Shown in pieces: positions 17,366-26,945 of a DNA stretch of 64,000 bases (its first letter is position 1; each line of letters opens with the position of its first letter). Made by a program: the position numbers and the translations under genes. Below the pieces are notes generated by a model. The model was given only the letters and a program-made list of their open reading frames with translations, ran no database searches and was not told the DNA's origin. The stretch is from Scandinavium manionii (GTDB lineage: Bacteria; Pseudomonadota; Gammaproteobacteria; Enterobacterales; Enterobacteriaceae): NCBI RefSeq assembly GCF_024764775.1, contig NZ_JALIGC010000032.1, positions 62,001 to 126,000 of the forward strand, given 5' to 3'.

Positions 17366-17716
17366 TTACTCAGCGCTGCTCTGCTCGTCGTCTTTGTACT
17401 TAGCAGCCGTCTCTTTGATCAGTTGTTGCAGTTCGCCACGCTGGTACATCTCAATCAGGATGTCACAGCCGCCAACCAGCTCACCGTCAATCCACAGCTG
17501 TGGGAAGGTCGGCCAGTTTGCATATTTTGGCAGCTCAGCGCGGATATCCGGGTTTTGCAGAATATCAACATAAGCGAAACGTTCGCCACAGGCAGAGAGT
17601 GCCTGAACCGCCTGAGCAGAGAAACCGCAGCTTGGCAGTTTCGGGGAACCCTTCATATACAGAAGGATTGGGTTCTCGGCGATTTGGGTCTGGATTTTCT
17701 CAAGAGTCGTACTCAT
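17366..17716 (-). CDS. grxD: Monothiol glutaredoxin GrxD (Grx4)
   Basis: A 116-residue monothiol glutaredoxin with the CGFS active site (SPKLPSCGFSAQ, Cys30) and the glutathione/Fe-S binding elements WPTFPQLWIDGELVGGCD. It carries and delivers [2Fe-2S] clusters with BolA partners. The ATG at 17716 (MSTTLEKIQTQIAENP) matches E. coli; a longer frame to 17770 adds 18 unrelated residues. Confidence 0.96.
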   Translation of the reverse strand: MSTTLEKIQTQIAENPILLYMKGSPKLPSCGFSAQAVQALSACGERFAYVDILQNPDIRAELPKYANWPTFPQLWIDGELVGGCDILIEMYQRGELQQLIKETAAKYKDDEQSSAE

Positions 17717-18054
17717 ATCTTGCTTCCTTAAACTTCTTTTTATGGCTGTAGTCGCTAAGTGTAACGTCAACGACGGCTGTCAGAAAATAACATTTTGTTC
17801 ACGATAATGCATTTTACCTCTGACGTTTTGAAGTTGCCTTAAAAATATGCCTTTATCGGCCTGCCCCGCGTAAACATGAGCATTTTCCGAGCATGTTATG
17901 TCCAGTTTGACGCATTTTTTTGCAGTCGCTAACGAAACTGTGCATCAGATACAAAAACACTATTAACAATTAATGTTTTTATGCTTTAGAATCGATTCGT
18001 TTTGTCAATCATACCCAGGCATGACCGTTTGCCTGCTTAACAGAGGAATGCTCA
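17717..18054. other. Divergent grxD-mepH intergenic region
   Basis: 338 bp, AT-rich, with no credible ORF. It must contain the grxD and mepH promoters. I see a GAATCGATTC palindrome (17989-17998) but no site I can assign to a known regulator. Confidence 0.5.
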
Positions 18055-18870
18055 GTGGCGCGGATAAATAAAGTCTCGATCACGCTCTGTGCTTTGCTGT
18101 TTATATCGTTGTCCATTACGCCTTTGTCCCACGCATCCGAACAGGCGCGTACATCTGCATCGCAAAAATCCCACCAGGCGAAAGCAGACCGTAAAAAGAA
18201 AACGACCAGCAGCAAAACCAAATCAACGGCCAAAACCTCCAGCAAAAAGAAAACCAGTACCCTTAAGAAAACAACGACCGCCAAAAGTAAAAAAACATCC
18301 GCCGTCAGTAAAACCGCCTCCACCCGCAAAATTCATAGCCCCGCGCTGAAAACCGCCTCCGTTAAAATGGCGCAGAAATGCAGCGTGCGTAAAGGCCATA
18401 AAAAGAAATGCGTTAGCGAAGACGTGAAACCGTTAACCATTGCAGATGCACACAAAGCGCGCGTGCAGAAAGCACAAAAAACGGCGATGAATAAATTGAT
18501 GGGCCAGATTGGCAAACCATACCGTTGGGGTGGCACTTCGCCGCGCACCGGTTTCGATTGCAGCGGTCTGGTTTACTACGCGTACAAAGATCTGGTGAAA
18601 TTCCGTATTCCTCGCACCGCGAATGAAATGTATCACCTGCGTGATGCGCGGTCTGTTAACCGGGGTGAGCTGCAAAGCGGCGATCTGGTGTTCTTCCGTA
18701 CCCGCGGTCGTGGCACTGCCGATCACGTAGGCGTTTACGTTGGCAATGGTAAATTTATTCAGTCCCCGCGCACCGGCCGCGATATCCAGATTACCTCTCT
18801 GAGCGAAGATTACTGGGCGAATCACTACGTTGGCGCACGGCGCGTGATGACGCCTAAAACAATTCGCTGA
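18055..18870 (+). CDS. mepH: Murein DD-endopeptidase MepH (NlpC/P60 family)
   Basis: A 271-residue secreted hydrolase, same length as E. coli MepH (YdhO). It cleaves D-Ala-mDAP crosslinks and allows murein expansion. A signal peptide (about residues 1-27, ending SHA) is followed by a very Lys/Thr/Ser-rich low-complexity linker (about 43-105), then the NlpC/P60 domain with catalytic Cys169 (FDCSGLVYY) and His224 (ADHVGVYVG). The start is the GTG at 18055, with AGAGGA 7 bp upstream. Confidence 0.95.
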   Translation: MARINKVSITLCALLFISLSITPLSHASEQARTSASQKSHQAKADRKKKTTSSKTKSTAKTSSKKKTSTLKKTTTAKSKKTSAVSKTASTRKIHSPALKTASVKMAQKCSVRKGHKKKCVSEDVKPLTIADAHKARVQKAQKTAMNKLMGQIGKPYRWGGTSPRTGFDCSGLVYYAYKDLVKFRIPRTANEMYHLRDARSVNRGELQSGDLVFFRTRGRGTADHVGVYVGNGKFIQSPRTGRDIQITSLSEDYWANHYVGARRVMTPKTIR

Positions 18871-18876
18871 TCCCTG

Positions 18877-18910
18877 CCCTGTCGATCTATCGACAGGGTA
18901 AGTTCTTCTT
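18877..18910 (+). terminator. Probable terminator of mepH
   Basis: CCCTGTCGA pairs with TCGACAGGG around TCTA, followed by a T-rich but interrupted tract. Confidence 0.6.
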
Positions 18911-18990
18911 TAGCCACATCTTTTAATTTGCTACCCTATCCATACTCAATGCATGGTTATTGAGTCATAAAATAATAGGGAGAATAAGCA

Positions 18991-19572
18991 ATGTCATTCG
19001 AATTACCTGCATTACCGTATGCAAAAGACGCCCTGGCGCCACACATCTCCGTAGAAACGCTGGAATACCACTACGGCAAACATCACCAAACGTATATCAC
19101 CAACCTGAACAATCTGATCAAAGGCACTGCGTTTGAGGGCAAAACGCTTGAAGAGATCGTTCGCACTTCCGAAGCGGGCGTTTTCAACAATGCTGCACAG
19201 GTGTGGAACCACACGTTTTACTGGAACTGCCTGGCACCAAACGCCGGTGGCGAGCCAACCGGTGACGTCGCAGCCGCTATCAACGCGAGCTTCGGCAGCT
19301 TTGCTGACTTTAAAGCGCAGTTCACCGATGCCGCTGTTAAAAACTTCGGCGCTGGCTGGACCTGGCTTGTGAAAAATGCAGACGGCAAACTGGCTATCGT
19401 TTCTACGTCTAACGCGGGTACCCCGTTAACGACTGACGCCAAACCGCTGCTGACCGTAGATGTATGGGAACATGCCTACTACATTGACTACCGTAACGCC
19501 CGCCCGAACTATCTCGAGCATTTCTGGGCGCTGGTAAATTGGGAATTTGTCGCGAAGAACCTGTCGGCATAA
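18991..19572 (+). CDS. sodB: Iron superoxide dismutase SodB
   Basis: A 193-residue Fe-type superoxide dismutase, same length as E. coli SodB. Fe ligands are His27 (HYGKHHQTYI), His74 (AAQVWNHTFYWNC), Asp157 and His161 (VDVWEHAYYIDY). The Gln typical of FeSOD is in AAQVW. It is cytosolic. AGGGAG precedes the ATG by 8 bp. In E. coli translation is silenced by RyhB; I did not establish the pairing here. A GC-rich hairpin without a T tract lies just after the stop (19579-19600). Confidence 0.96.
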   Translation: MSFELPALPYAKDALAPHISVETLEYHYGKHHQTYITNLNNLIKGTAFEGKTLEEIVRTSEAGVFNNAAQVWNHTFYWNCLAPNAGGEPTGDVAAAINASFGSFADFKAQFTDAAVKNFGAGWTWLVKNADGKLAIVSTSNAGTPLTTDAKPLLTVDVWEHAYYIDYRNARPNYLEHFWALVNWEFVAKNLSA

Positions 19573-19606
19573 TTTCTGGCCCGGTGGTTTCCCGCCGGGC
19601 ATGTTA

Positions 19607-20773
19607 TCAATGACTGGTAAAGACTTCTTCTGACTGACGACGCCCAGTCATCAGCACCACCAGCAACGCAACACCGGCAATTATCGCCCCCATCACTGGC
19701 ACAAAGCTGTACCCCAGGCCTCCTGAGATAACCGCCCCGCCCGCGGCCGCGCCCAGCGCATTGCCCAGATTAAACGCCCCGATATTGACCGATGATGACA
19801 GGCCCGGCGCTTCATGTGCCACACGCATCACGCGCATTTGCAGCGGAGGGACCACCGCGAAGGTCGCCGCACCCCAGATAACCATGCTCACCGCCGCGCC
19901 GATTTCGTTTTGCGCAAGCCACGGGATAGACGCCATGATAACGATCAGCAGTGTCAGGAAGCCTTTCAGCGTGGCGGTCACGGAGCGGTCAGCAAACTTG
20001 CCGCCCAGATAGTTACCCAGAGAGAAACCGATACCAATCAGCACCAGCATGGCGGTGACGAACAGCGGTGTCGCATGGGTAATGGTGTGCAGCACCGGCG
20101 AAATATAGGTGTAGAGCGTGAACATCGCCCCGGCTCCGAGCACGGTCGTCAACAACGCCGTCAGCACCTGCGGACGCACCAGAACCGACAGTTCCTTTTT
20201 CACGTCAGGGCGTTCACCGCTGCTGCCCTTCGGCAAGGAGAACCACAGGCTAACCATCGCTACCAGGCCAAGTCCGGCCGTCGCGAGGAACGACATCCGC
20301 CAGCCGATGGTTTCACCGAGCCAGGTCGCCGCCGGAACGCCGCCGATATTAGCGATCGTCAGCCCCATAAACATGGTCGCCACCGCGCTGGCCTGCTTGT
20401 GCTTAGGCACTACGCTGGCAGCCACCACCGAGCCGAGGCCGAAGAAGGCCCCGTGATTAAGACTGGTGATAATGCGCGACAGCAGCAGCGTGGTGTAATC
20501 CGGCGCGATAGCCGACAGTACGTTGCCGAGCGTGAAAATGGCCATCAGGAAAATGAGCGCATTACGGCGCGCGCGATGTGAAAGCAGCAACGTCATCAAC
20601 GGCGCACCAACCATCACACCAATGGCATAGGCGCTGATCAGCATCCCGGCGGCAGGGATAGAGACATCGACGCCTTTAGCGATAACGGGCAGCAAGCCCA
20701 TTGGCGAGAATTCCGTGGTCCCGATGGCAAACGCCCCGATTGCCAACGCCAGCAGGGGAAAATTGATTTTCAT
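19607..20773 (-). CDS. ydhP: YdhP, MFS transporter of the arabinose-efflux (DHA1) type
   Basis: A 388-residue protein with 12 predicted membrane segments, close to E. coli YdhP. The MFS signature lies in the loop after helix 2 (LLSHRARRNALIFLM). Segments FSPMGLLPVIAKGVDVSIPAAGMLISAYAIG are typical of the YdhP/SotB group. Substrate unknown. The ATG at 20773 (MKINFPLLALAIG) is used; the longer frame to 20812 adds 13 charged residues not seen in the family. Confidence 0.92.
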   Translation of the reverse strand: MKINFPLLALAIGAFAIGTTEFSPMGLLPVIAKGVDVSIPAAGMLISAYAIGVMVGAPLMTLLLSHRARRNALIFLMAIFTLGNVLSAIAPDYTTLLLSRIITSLNHGAFFGLGSVVAASVVPKHKQASAVATMFMGLTIANIGGVPAATWLGETIGWRMSFLATAGLGLVAMVSLWFSLPKGSSGERPDVKKELSVLVRPQVLTALLTTVLGAGAMFTLYTYISPVLHTITHATPLFVTAMLVLIGIGFSLGNYLGGKFADRSVTATLKGFLTLLIVIMASIPWLAQNEIGAAVSMVIWGAATFAVVPPLQMRVMRVAHEAPGLSSSVNIGAFNLGNALGAAAGGAVISGGLGYSFVPVMGAIIAGVALLVVLMTGRRQSEEVFTSH

Positions 20774-20943
20774 GTAACGACTCCGGTAAGCCATCCGTCT
20801 GGGATGGTGCAACAGCAGAAGTCAAAAGCATGACATCAATCACAAAAAAACAGAAGTAAACAAAATGGCAAAAGTTTTTTGCAAATCTGGTAACAATCGG
20901 CAGGAAGATGAGGCGGAGGAAGAGAACTCTCCCTCCGTATAAA

Positions 20944-21033
20944 TCAATGCAGGACGGCGGTCAGACCGGCGGCAACAATCACGGCCAGCGCAATCACGGT
21001 CGTCATCAGAGAGAGCTTAAGGTCGGTACTCAT
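20944..21033 (-). CDS. ynhF: YnhF, 29-residue inner-membrane small protein
   Basis: A very short gene. The complement of 21033-20944 reads MSTDLKLSLMTTVIALAVIV and ends GLTAVLH, one transmembrane helix. E. coli YnhF, a verified membrane miniprotein of the same length that retains its formyl-Met, is nearly the same and also lies between ydhP and purR. AAGGAG precedes the ATG. Function unknown. Confidence 0.9.
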   Translation of the reverse strand: MSTDLKLSLMTTVIALAVIVAAGLTAVLH

Positions 21034-21267
21034 CAATTTTTCTCCTTTTAATCCCCACAACAAAAGTGAGCTTGCTCATTTTTGCACAACTGTACGCAAA
21101 AATCTTCCTGGTTTTAAGCTCATAGCGATTTTTCTCTTTCCCTTTGCCTCAGAATCAGACAAAATTCCACGCTAATTTAAAAGCGTACCAGCCATTGACC
21201 CCCTCCTGTCGTCCTGTCTGTATCCCGGCGTACTGCAATTCAATTGAATTGTGTTAAGGGTGTGTAA

Positions 21268-21283
21268 AGGCAAACGTTTTCGT
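21268..21283. promoter_or_regulatory. PurR operator 1 upstream of purR
   Basis: AGGCAAACGTTTTCGT matches the PurR consensus ACGCAAACGTTTTCGT at all but one position. It lies 43 bp before the purR ATG. Confidence 0.85.
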
Positions 21284-21325
21284 GTTGGTAAACAGGCGTA
21301 AGGAAAGGGTCTGGAGTGAGAACGA

Positions 21326-22351
21326 ATGGCAACTATTAAAGATGTAGCGAAGCGCGCAAACGTTTCCACTACAACAGTGTCACATGTAATTAACAAAACG
21401 CGTTTCGTGGCGGAAGAGACCCGCAACGCGGTGTGGGCGGCCATTAAAGAGCTGCACTACTCTCCTAGCGCCGTAGCGCGTAGCCTGAAGGTGAATCACA
21501 CCAAAACAATCGGCCTGCTGGCAACCAGCAGCGAAGCCGCCTATTTTGCTGAAATCATTGAAGCCGTTGAGAAAAACTGCTTCGAGAAAGGCTATACCCT
21601 GATCCTGGGTAACGCCTGGAACAACCTGGAAAAACAGCGCGCCTATCTTTCAATGATGGCGCAAAAGCGCGTCGATGGCCTGCTGGTGATGTGTTCTGAA
21701 TACCCGCAGTCGGTGCTCGAGATGCTGGAAGAGTACCGTCACATCCCGATGGTGGTGATGGATTGGGGCGAATCTAAAGCTGATTTTACCGACTCGGTAA
21801 ATGATAACGCTTTCCAGGGTGGCTATATTGCCGGACGCTATCTGGTCGAACGCGGTCATCGCGAAATCGGCGTCATTCCTGGCCCGATGGAGCGTAACAC
21901 TGGCGCCGGACGTCTGGCAGGTTTCATGAAAGCCATGGAAGAAGCGCAAATCAACGTGCCTGAAAACTGGATTGTGCAGGGTGATTTCGAGCCTGAATCT
22001 GGCTATCGCGCCATGCAGAAAATTCTTGCGCAACAGCCACGCCCGACCGCCGTGTTCTGCGGCGGTGACATTATGGCGATGGGTGCCTTGTGCGCCGCAG
22101 ACGAAATGGGCCTGCGCGTTCCACAGGATATTTCAGTCATTGGCTACGATAACGTGCGCAATGCGCGCTTCTTTACCCCTGCCCTGACCACTATCCATCA
22201 GCCGAAGGATTCGCTGGGTGAAGCGGCCTTCGATATGCTGCTGGATCGTATTGTCAATAAGCGTGAAGAGTCGCAGTCTATTGAAGTGCACCCGCGCCTG
22301 ATCGAGCGCCGCTCGGTTGCCGACGGTCCGTTCCGCGACTACCGCCGTTAA
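21326..22351 (+). CDS. purR: Purine repressor PurR (LacI family)
   Basis: A 341-residue repressor of the same length as E. coli PurR and nearly identical. The HTH (TIKDVAKRANVSTTTVSHVIN) and hinge helix (SPSAVARSLKVN) are intact. The periplasmic-binding-like core binds the corepressors hypoxanthine and guanine (for example the Arg in GPMERNTGAGR and the Asp in VIGYDNV). It represses purine biosynthesis and itself through two operators seen here. Confidence 0.97.
   Translation: MATIKDVAKRANVSTTTVSHVINKTRFVAEETRNAVWAAIKELHYSPSAVARSLKVNHTKTIGLLATSSEAAYFAEIIEAVEKNCFEKGYTLILGNAWNNLEKQRAYLSMMAQKRVDGLLVMCSEYPQSVLEMLEEYRHIPMVVMDWGESKADFTDSVNDNAFQGGYIAGRYLVERGHREIGVIPGPMERNTGAGRLAGFMKAMEEAQINVPENWIVQGDFEPESGYRAMQKILAQQPRPTAVFCGGDIMAMGALCAADEMGLRVPQDISVIGYDNVRNARFFTPALTTIHQPKDSLGEAAFDMLLDRIVNKREESQSIEVHPRLIERRSVADGPFRDYRR
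21354..21369. promoter_or_regulatory. PurR operator 2 inside purR
   Basis: GCGCAAACGTTTCCAC, at codons 10-15 of purR, keeps the CAAACGTTT core. E. coli purR also has a second autoregulatory operator within the start of the coding region. Confidence 0.75.
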
Positions 22352-22359
22352 TGATCTCT

Positions 22360-22384
22360 CAGGAGCCGGTTATTCCGGCTCCTG
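22360..22384. repeat. Convergent purR/punR 3' hairpin
   Basis: CAGGAGCCGG pairs with CCGGCTCCTG (loop TTATT). It overlaps the punR stop codon. There is no T tract on either strand, so its terminator role is uncertain. Confidence 0.5.
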
Positions 22385-23281
22385 TAACCACTCTTTATTC
22401 AACGTTTCACTGTCCCCCAAATACTCCAGCAGCCAGCTCAGCGCCGGTGACATGTCATTTTGTTGCCAGGTCAGGCAGCATGCCGCATCCGGGAACGGAT
22501 TTTCCAGCTCCAGCACCACCCATTCACCGCTGTCGATATACGGACGGGCAAAATGCGTGGGCACCATTCCAGCACACAGCCCGGCTGAAAGACAGGTCGC
22601 GGAAGATTCCCAGTCCGGCACCACAATCCGTTTTTGATTATCCAGCAGCCAGGTGATGCGTTTCGGCAACGATCGCGAGGTATCTTCCTGCACCAGCGCC
22701 GACCAGTTGCGCAACACATCATCGCTGAGCGGGCCGGGCATCTGCGCCAGCGGATGTTGACTCGACACCACGCAGTTCCAGCTCAGCATCCCCATATCGC
22801 GAAACGCGTAACGTCCACCGACCGGGATCGCCTGGGTGGCCCCAATAGCCAGCTCCACGCGCCCGTCGGATAACGCATCCCACACGCCGTTGAACACTTC
22901 CTGGAATACGCACAGTTCGACATCCTTAAAGTGGCGATAGAAATCGACAATCATCTGCCGGGTGCGTTCCGGACGCACAATATTGTCCACCGCGATGGCC
23001 AAATTGCCGCGCCAGCCGTTGGCGATTTGCTGACACTGCTGACGGGTGATCTGCATTTTTTTGATAACAGAGCGCCCCTCTTTCAAAAACCAGGCACCTG
23101 CGGGGGTTAATTCCACGTCTCGATGGCGTCGTTCAAACAGCGGAACCGCCAACCATTCCTCTAGCTGACGTACGGTATAGCTGATCGCAGAAGGCACACG
23201 GTGCAACTCCTGCGCGGCTGCGCTGAAGCTCCCGTTACGCGCTACAGCGTCCACGACTTCAAGAGAATATTCTGACCACAT
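22370..23281 (-). CDS. punR: LysR-type regulator PunR (YdhB)
   Basis: A 303-residue LysR-type activator. The N-terminal HTH reads SLEVVDAVARNGSFSAAAQELHRVPSAISYTVRQLEEWL, followed by the effector domain. It is the orthologue of E. coli YdhB, renamed PunR, which activates the divergent punC for purine nucleoside uptake. The 107-bp divergent gap must carry the binding sites; I see T-N11-A-like inverted repeats there but none clear enough to list. Confidence 0.92.
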   Translation of the reverse strand: MWSEYSLEVVDAVARNGSFSAAAQELHRVPSAISYTVRQLEEWLAVPLFERRHRDVELTPAGAWFLKEGRSVIKKMQITRQQCQQIANGWRGNLAIAVDNIVRPERTRQMIVDFYRHFKDVELCVFQEVFNGVWDALSDGRVELAIGATQAIPVGGRYAFRDMGMLSWNCVVSSQHPLAQMPGPLSDDVLRNWSALVQEDTSRSLPKRITWLLDNQKRIVVPDWESSATCLSAGLCAGMVPTHFARPYIDSGEWVVLELENPFPDAACCLTWQQNDMSPALSWLLEYLGDSETLNKEWLQEPE

Positions 23282-23388
23282 AGGTTGCCTGCAAAAAATT
23301 TGAACTCACCAGACAAATATTAGCGTTTCACAAGCGAAGTTGCACTCCCTACACTCTGCTGCCATCGACACCTGCAACGAGAAAGAAA

Positions 23389-24588
23389 ATGAATAAACAA
23401 CCTGGGAAAGGATTTTTGTGCTGGCTGGCTGGCCTGAGCGTACTCGGTTTTCTGGCAACCGATATGTATCTGCCCGCATTTTCCGCCATTCAAACCGATT
23501 TACAAACCCCTGCCGCCGCCGTCAGCGCCAGCCTTAGCCTGTTCCTGGCCGGTTTTGCCCTCGCTCAGCTGATGTGGGGCCCGCTGTCTGACCGTTACGG
23601 TCGTAAACCTATTCTGCTGACCGGCCTGGCGATATTCGCCGTTGGCTGTCTGGGGATGCTGTGGGTCCGTGATGCTACCCTGCTGCTGGTGCTGCGCTTT
23701 GTGCAGGCGGTCGGCGTTTGCGCCGCTACCGTTACCTGGCAGGCGATGGTCACCGATTATTATCCGGCTCAGCGCACCAATCGTATCTTCGCGACTATCA
23801 TGCCGCTGGTTGGACTATCCCCGGCTCTGGCACCGCTGCTCGGCAGCTGGATCCTGCATCATTTCGAATGGCAGGCAATTTTTGCCACTCTGTTTGGCAT
23901 TACGCTGCTGCTGATGCTGCCTGCGCTGCGTCTGCAAAAACCGGTGCGCATCGTGCATAAGGAAGAGCAGCCCCTGACCTTCCTGACGCTTTTGCGCTCG
24001 AAAGATTATCGCGGCAACGTACTGATTTACGCCGCCTGCTCCGCCAGCTTCTTCGCGTGGCTGACCGGCTCGCCGTTTATTCTGAGCGCCATGGGTTACG
24101 GCCCGACGGTGATTGGCCTGAGCTATGTGCCGCAGACCATCGCTTTCCTTATCGGGGGCTACGGCTGTCGTGCCGCCCTGCAAAAATGGGAAGGTCAACA
24201 GATGCTGCCATGGCTGCTGCTGGCCTTTGCCGTGAGCGTAGCGGGCACCTTTGCTGTCGGTCTGACCGCAGGCAGTTCACTAACCACCCTGCTGATCCCT
24301 TTCTGTCTGATGGCAATGGCCAACGGCGCGATATACCCAATCGTTGTGGCTCAGGCACTGCGCCCATTCCCACACGCCACGGGTCGGGCAGCAGCGATGC
24401 AAAACACGCTGCAGTTGGGTTTGTGTTTCCTGGCAAGCCTGGTGGTTTCCACCCTGATTTCCACTCCGCTCCTGACCACCACCAGCGTGATGCTGGCCAC
24501 CGTGGTTCTGGCAGGCTGGGGTTACCGGATGCAGTTTGTTGCACAACGTGATGAAAACGCAGGTTCAACTGAAGAATCACACGCATAG
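23389..24588 (+). CDS. punC: Purine nucleoside transporter PunC (YdhC), MFS
   Basis: A 399-residue 12-TM transporter of the Bcr/CflA DHA1 group, close to E. coli YdhC/PunC. The N-terminal LATDMYLPAFSAIQTDL and the MFS motif GPLSDRYGRKPILL are clear. In E. coli it is linked to adenosine and other purine nucleoside uptake under PunR control. It is a single gene divergent from punR. Confidence 0.92.
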   Translation: MNKQPGKGFLCWLAGLSVLGFLATDMYLPAFSAIQTDLQTPAAAVSASLSLFLAGFALAQLMWGPLSDRYGRKPILLTGLAIFAVGCLGMLWVRDATLLLVLRFVQAVGVCAATVTWQAMVTDYYPAQRTNRIFATIMPLVGLSPALAPLLGSWILHHFEWQAIFATLFGITLLLMLPALRLQKPVRIVHKEEQPLTFLTLLRSKDYRGNVLIYAACSASFFAWLTGSPFILSAMGYGPTVIGLSYVPQTIAFLIGGYGCRAALQKWEGQQMLPWLLLAFAVSVAGTFAVGLTAGSSLTTLLIPFCLMAMANGAIYPIVVAQALRPFPHATGRAAAMQNTLQLGLCFLASLVVSTLISTPLLTTTSVMLATVVLAGWGYRMQFVAQRDENAGSTEESHA

Positions 24589-24888
24589 TATCGTTAGCGA
24601 CTATGTAATAACTCAGTCATTAGTTTGCTAAGAATTTTTTATTGAATCACTCATTTTTGCGGCCTATACTGATTTCGGTAACACATAAATACGATAAATA
24701 TTAGCGATTAACGGGGGAACGGATCTCCCCCGATTAACCACGGAAGGCCTTTCGGCAAGGGTTATCTCCCTTCCTCTGTTCTACGTCGGATAGCAGACTC
24801 ACGGATATACCGTGAGAGTTCTCACACAACCAAAAAAACGTCTACGCTGTTTTAAGGTTCTGATCACAAGCCGCGTGATGGAGAAGCT
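24589..24888 (+). other. cfa promoter and leader region
   Basis: 300 bp without a gene. An extended -10 (CTATACT, 24664-24670) of the type favoured by sigma-S is present. About 210 nt of leader follows, with hairpin-prone sequence (CCCCCGATTAACC; CCTTTCGGCAAGG). In E. coli cfa has a distal sigma-70 and a proximal sigma-S promoter, and its long leader is a target of the small RNA RydC; the equivalent pairing was not demonstrated here. Confidence 0.6.
24664..24670 (+). promoter_or_regulatory. Probable sigma-S -10 element of cfa
   Basis: CTATACT matches the sigma-S-preferred extended -10. It lies about 220 bp before the cfa ATG. The start point is inferred. Confidence 0.55.
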
Positions 24889-26037
24889 ATGAGTTCATCG
24901 TGTATAGAAGAAGTAAATTTGCCTGATGATGACTGGTACCGCATTGTTAACGAATTACTGAGTCGTGCCGGCGTCAGGGTTAATGGTTCTGCTCCCTCAG
25001 ATATCCGGGTCAATAATCCCCTGTTCTTTAAACGCGTGCTGCAGGAAGGGTCGCTGGGATTAGGCGAAAGCTATATGGACGGCTGGTGGGAATGTGAACG
25101 GCTCGATGTGTTTTTTCATAATGTGCTTCGTGCCGGTCTGGAAAGCCAACTCCCCCACCATCTGAAAGACACGCTGCGTGTCGCAGGCGCCCGTCTGCTC
25201 AATCTTCAAAGTAAAAAACGCGCCTGGATAGTGGGCAAAGAACATTACGATTTGGGCAACGATTTATTCAGTCGGATGCTTGACCCGTTTATGCAGTATT
25301 CCTGCGCGTACTGGAAAGATGCCCAAACGCTGGAACAGGCACAACAGGCGAAACTGGACCTCATTTGTCAGAAGCTGCATTTACAGCCCGGCATGCGAGT
25401 TCTCGACATCGGCTGTGGTTGGGGTGGGCTGGCGCATTTTATGGCGAAAAACTACGGCGTGAGCGTCGTCGGCGTGACCATTTCAGCTGAACAGCAGAAG
25501 ATGGCCCAGGCGCGCTGTGAAGGGCTGGACGTGCAAATCCTGTTGCAGGATTATCGAGATTTGCAGGATCAGTTCGACCGTATCGTTTCTGTCGGGATGT
25601 TCGAACACGTTGGGCCGAAAAACTACGCCACCTATTTCAACGTGGTAGATCGTAACCTGACGCCTGACGGCCTGTTTTTGCTGCACACCATCGGGTCGAA
25701 GAAAACGGATAATAATGTCGATCCGTGGATAAATAAATACATCTTCCCGAATGGCTGCCTACCGTCCGTACGTCAGATTGCCAACGCCAGTGAACCGCAC
25801 TTTGTGATGGAAGACTGGCACAACTTCGGTGCCGATTACGACACCACGCTGATGGCATGGCATACGCGTTTTCTGCATAGCTGGCCGGAAATTGCTGACA
25901 ACTATTCAGAGCGTTTCAAAAGGATGTTCTCTTATTATCTGAACGCCTGTGCCGGTGCTTTCCGCGCCCGTGACATTCAGCTCTGGCAGGTAGTATTCAC
26001 CCGCGGGGCAGAAGGCGGTTTACGCGTCGCCCGATAA
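24889..26037 (+). CDS. cfa: Cyclopropane-fatty-acyl-phospholipid synthase
   Basis: A 382-residue SAM-dependent methyltransferase, same length as E. coli CFA synthase. It converts unsaturated acyl chains of membrane phospholipids to cyclopropanes on entry to stationary phase and in acid. The SAM motif VLDIGCGWGGLAHFMA, the active-site segment LDPFMQYSCAYW, and MFEHVGPKNY are intact. Cys and Tyr residues for bicarbonate binding (for example C139, Y317 regions) are retained. Confidence 0.97.
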   Translation: MSSSCIEEVNLPDDDWYRIVNELLSRAGVRVNGSAPSDIRVNNPLFFKRVLQEGSLGLGESYMDGWWECERLDVFFHNVLRAGLESQLPHHLKDTLRVAGARLLNLQSKKRAWIVGKEHYDLGNDLFSRMLDPFMQYSCAYWKDAQTLEQAQQAKLDLICQKLHLQPGMRVLDIGCGWGGLAHFMAKNYGVSVVGVTISAEQQKMAQARCEGLDVQILLQDYRDLQDQFDRIVSVGMFEHVGPKNYATYFNVVDRNLTPDGLFLLHTIGSKKTDNNVDPWINKYIFPNGCLPSVRQIANASEPHFVMEDWHNFGADYDTTLMAWHTRFLHSWPEIADNYSERFKRMFSYYLNACAGAFRARDIQLWQVVFTRGAEGGLRVAR

Positions 26038-26068
26038 AACAAACCCCGGCAAGCCGGGGTTTGTTTTT
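26038..26068. terminator. Bidirectional terminator between cfa and ribE
   Basis: AACAAACCCCGGC pairs with GCCGGGGTTTGTT, followed by T residues. It abuts both convergent stops. Confidence 0.9.
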
Positions 26069-26708
26069 ACTCATCTGCGCTGATTGTTTTGGTTGCCGCT
26101 TCTTTTGCTGCCATAACACGTTCTACCGTATCCACCACCGCCTGAGTCTGCGGATCAATCTCAATGTTTACCTTCTCACCGAGCTTCTTCTTACCGAGCG
26201 TCGTGCGTTCCAGCGTTTCTGGGATCAGATGCACGCAGAATCGCGTCGGCGTGACTTCTCCGACCGTCAGGCTAATTCCGTCAATGCCGATAAAACCTTT
26301 ATACAGGATGTATTTCATCAACGTCGGATCCTGAACCTTAAACCATATCTGGCGGTTATTTTCAGAGGTCAGGATTTTTGATACGTCAGCGGTGGTCATA
26401 ATATGGCCCGACATTAAATGGCCGCCAATCTCATCGCTAAAACGCGCCGCACGTTCCACGTTAACCACGTCGCCCGCTTTCAGTTCGCCAAGATTAGTAA
26501 TACGTAGCGTCTCTTTCATCAGGTCAAAACTGATCTGATTGCCGTTAATTTCCGTCACTGTCAGGCAGCAGCCGTTGTGGGCTATAGAGGCGCCCGTTTC
26601 AATACCGTCGAGCATATGCGCTGGCATTTCAACGATATGGGTACGAAAGTTCGGTTTCTCATCAATGGACACAATCTTAGCCGTGCCCTGAACGATACCA
26701 GTAAACAT
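26067..26708 (-). CDS. ribE: Riboflavin synthase alpha chain
   Basis: A 213-residue enzyme with two internal lumazine-binding repeats (residues 1-97 and 98-190). It dismutates two molecules of 6,7-dimethyl-8-ribityllumazine to riboflavin. MFTGIVQGTAKI at the N-terminus, NGCCLTVTEI and the repeated GHLMSGHIM / GIDGISLTVGEV motifs are typical. In E. coli the gene is also called ribC. It diverges from mdtK. Confidence 0.96.
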   Translation of the reverse strand: MFTGIVQGTAKIVSIDEKPNFRTHIVEMPAHMLDGIETGASIAHNGCCLTVTEINGNQISFDLMKETLRITNLGELKAGDVVNVERAARFSDEIGGHLMSGHIMTTADVSKILTSENNRQIWFKVQDPTLMKYILYKGFIGIDGISLTVGEVTPTRFCVHLIPETLERTTLGKKKLGEKVNIEIDPQTQAVVDTVERVMAAKEAATKTISADE

Positions 26709-26945
26709 GCCATTAACTCCTGTATCTTACGAGGGCGGAATCATCACCGCCTTTTATACCCCGCACAATACCAGTTGCCATCAGGCCTTGCCAGTCAGGC
26801 TGTGCTCACTGCCATTTTTTGACTGGCTTAATACCCATTACTCGCTACAATATATTCGAAAATTCCCCTGCTCTTTCTTTTTGCTGCCAGTGCCGGCGGC
26901 TTTTTTAGTCTCTTCAACAATAACAAACAATAAAAGGTACCTCCC

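Noticed and set aside
19814..20581. 255-codon plus-strand ORF opposite ydhP
   Set aside because: Shadow of ydhP; its composition is dominated by His, Gln and Arg.
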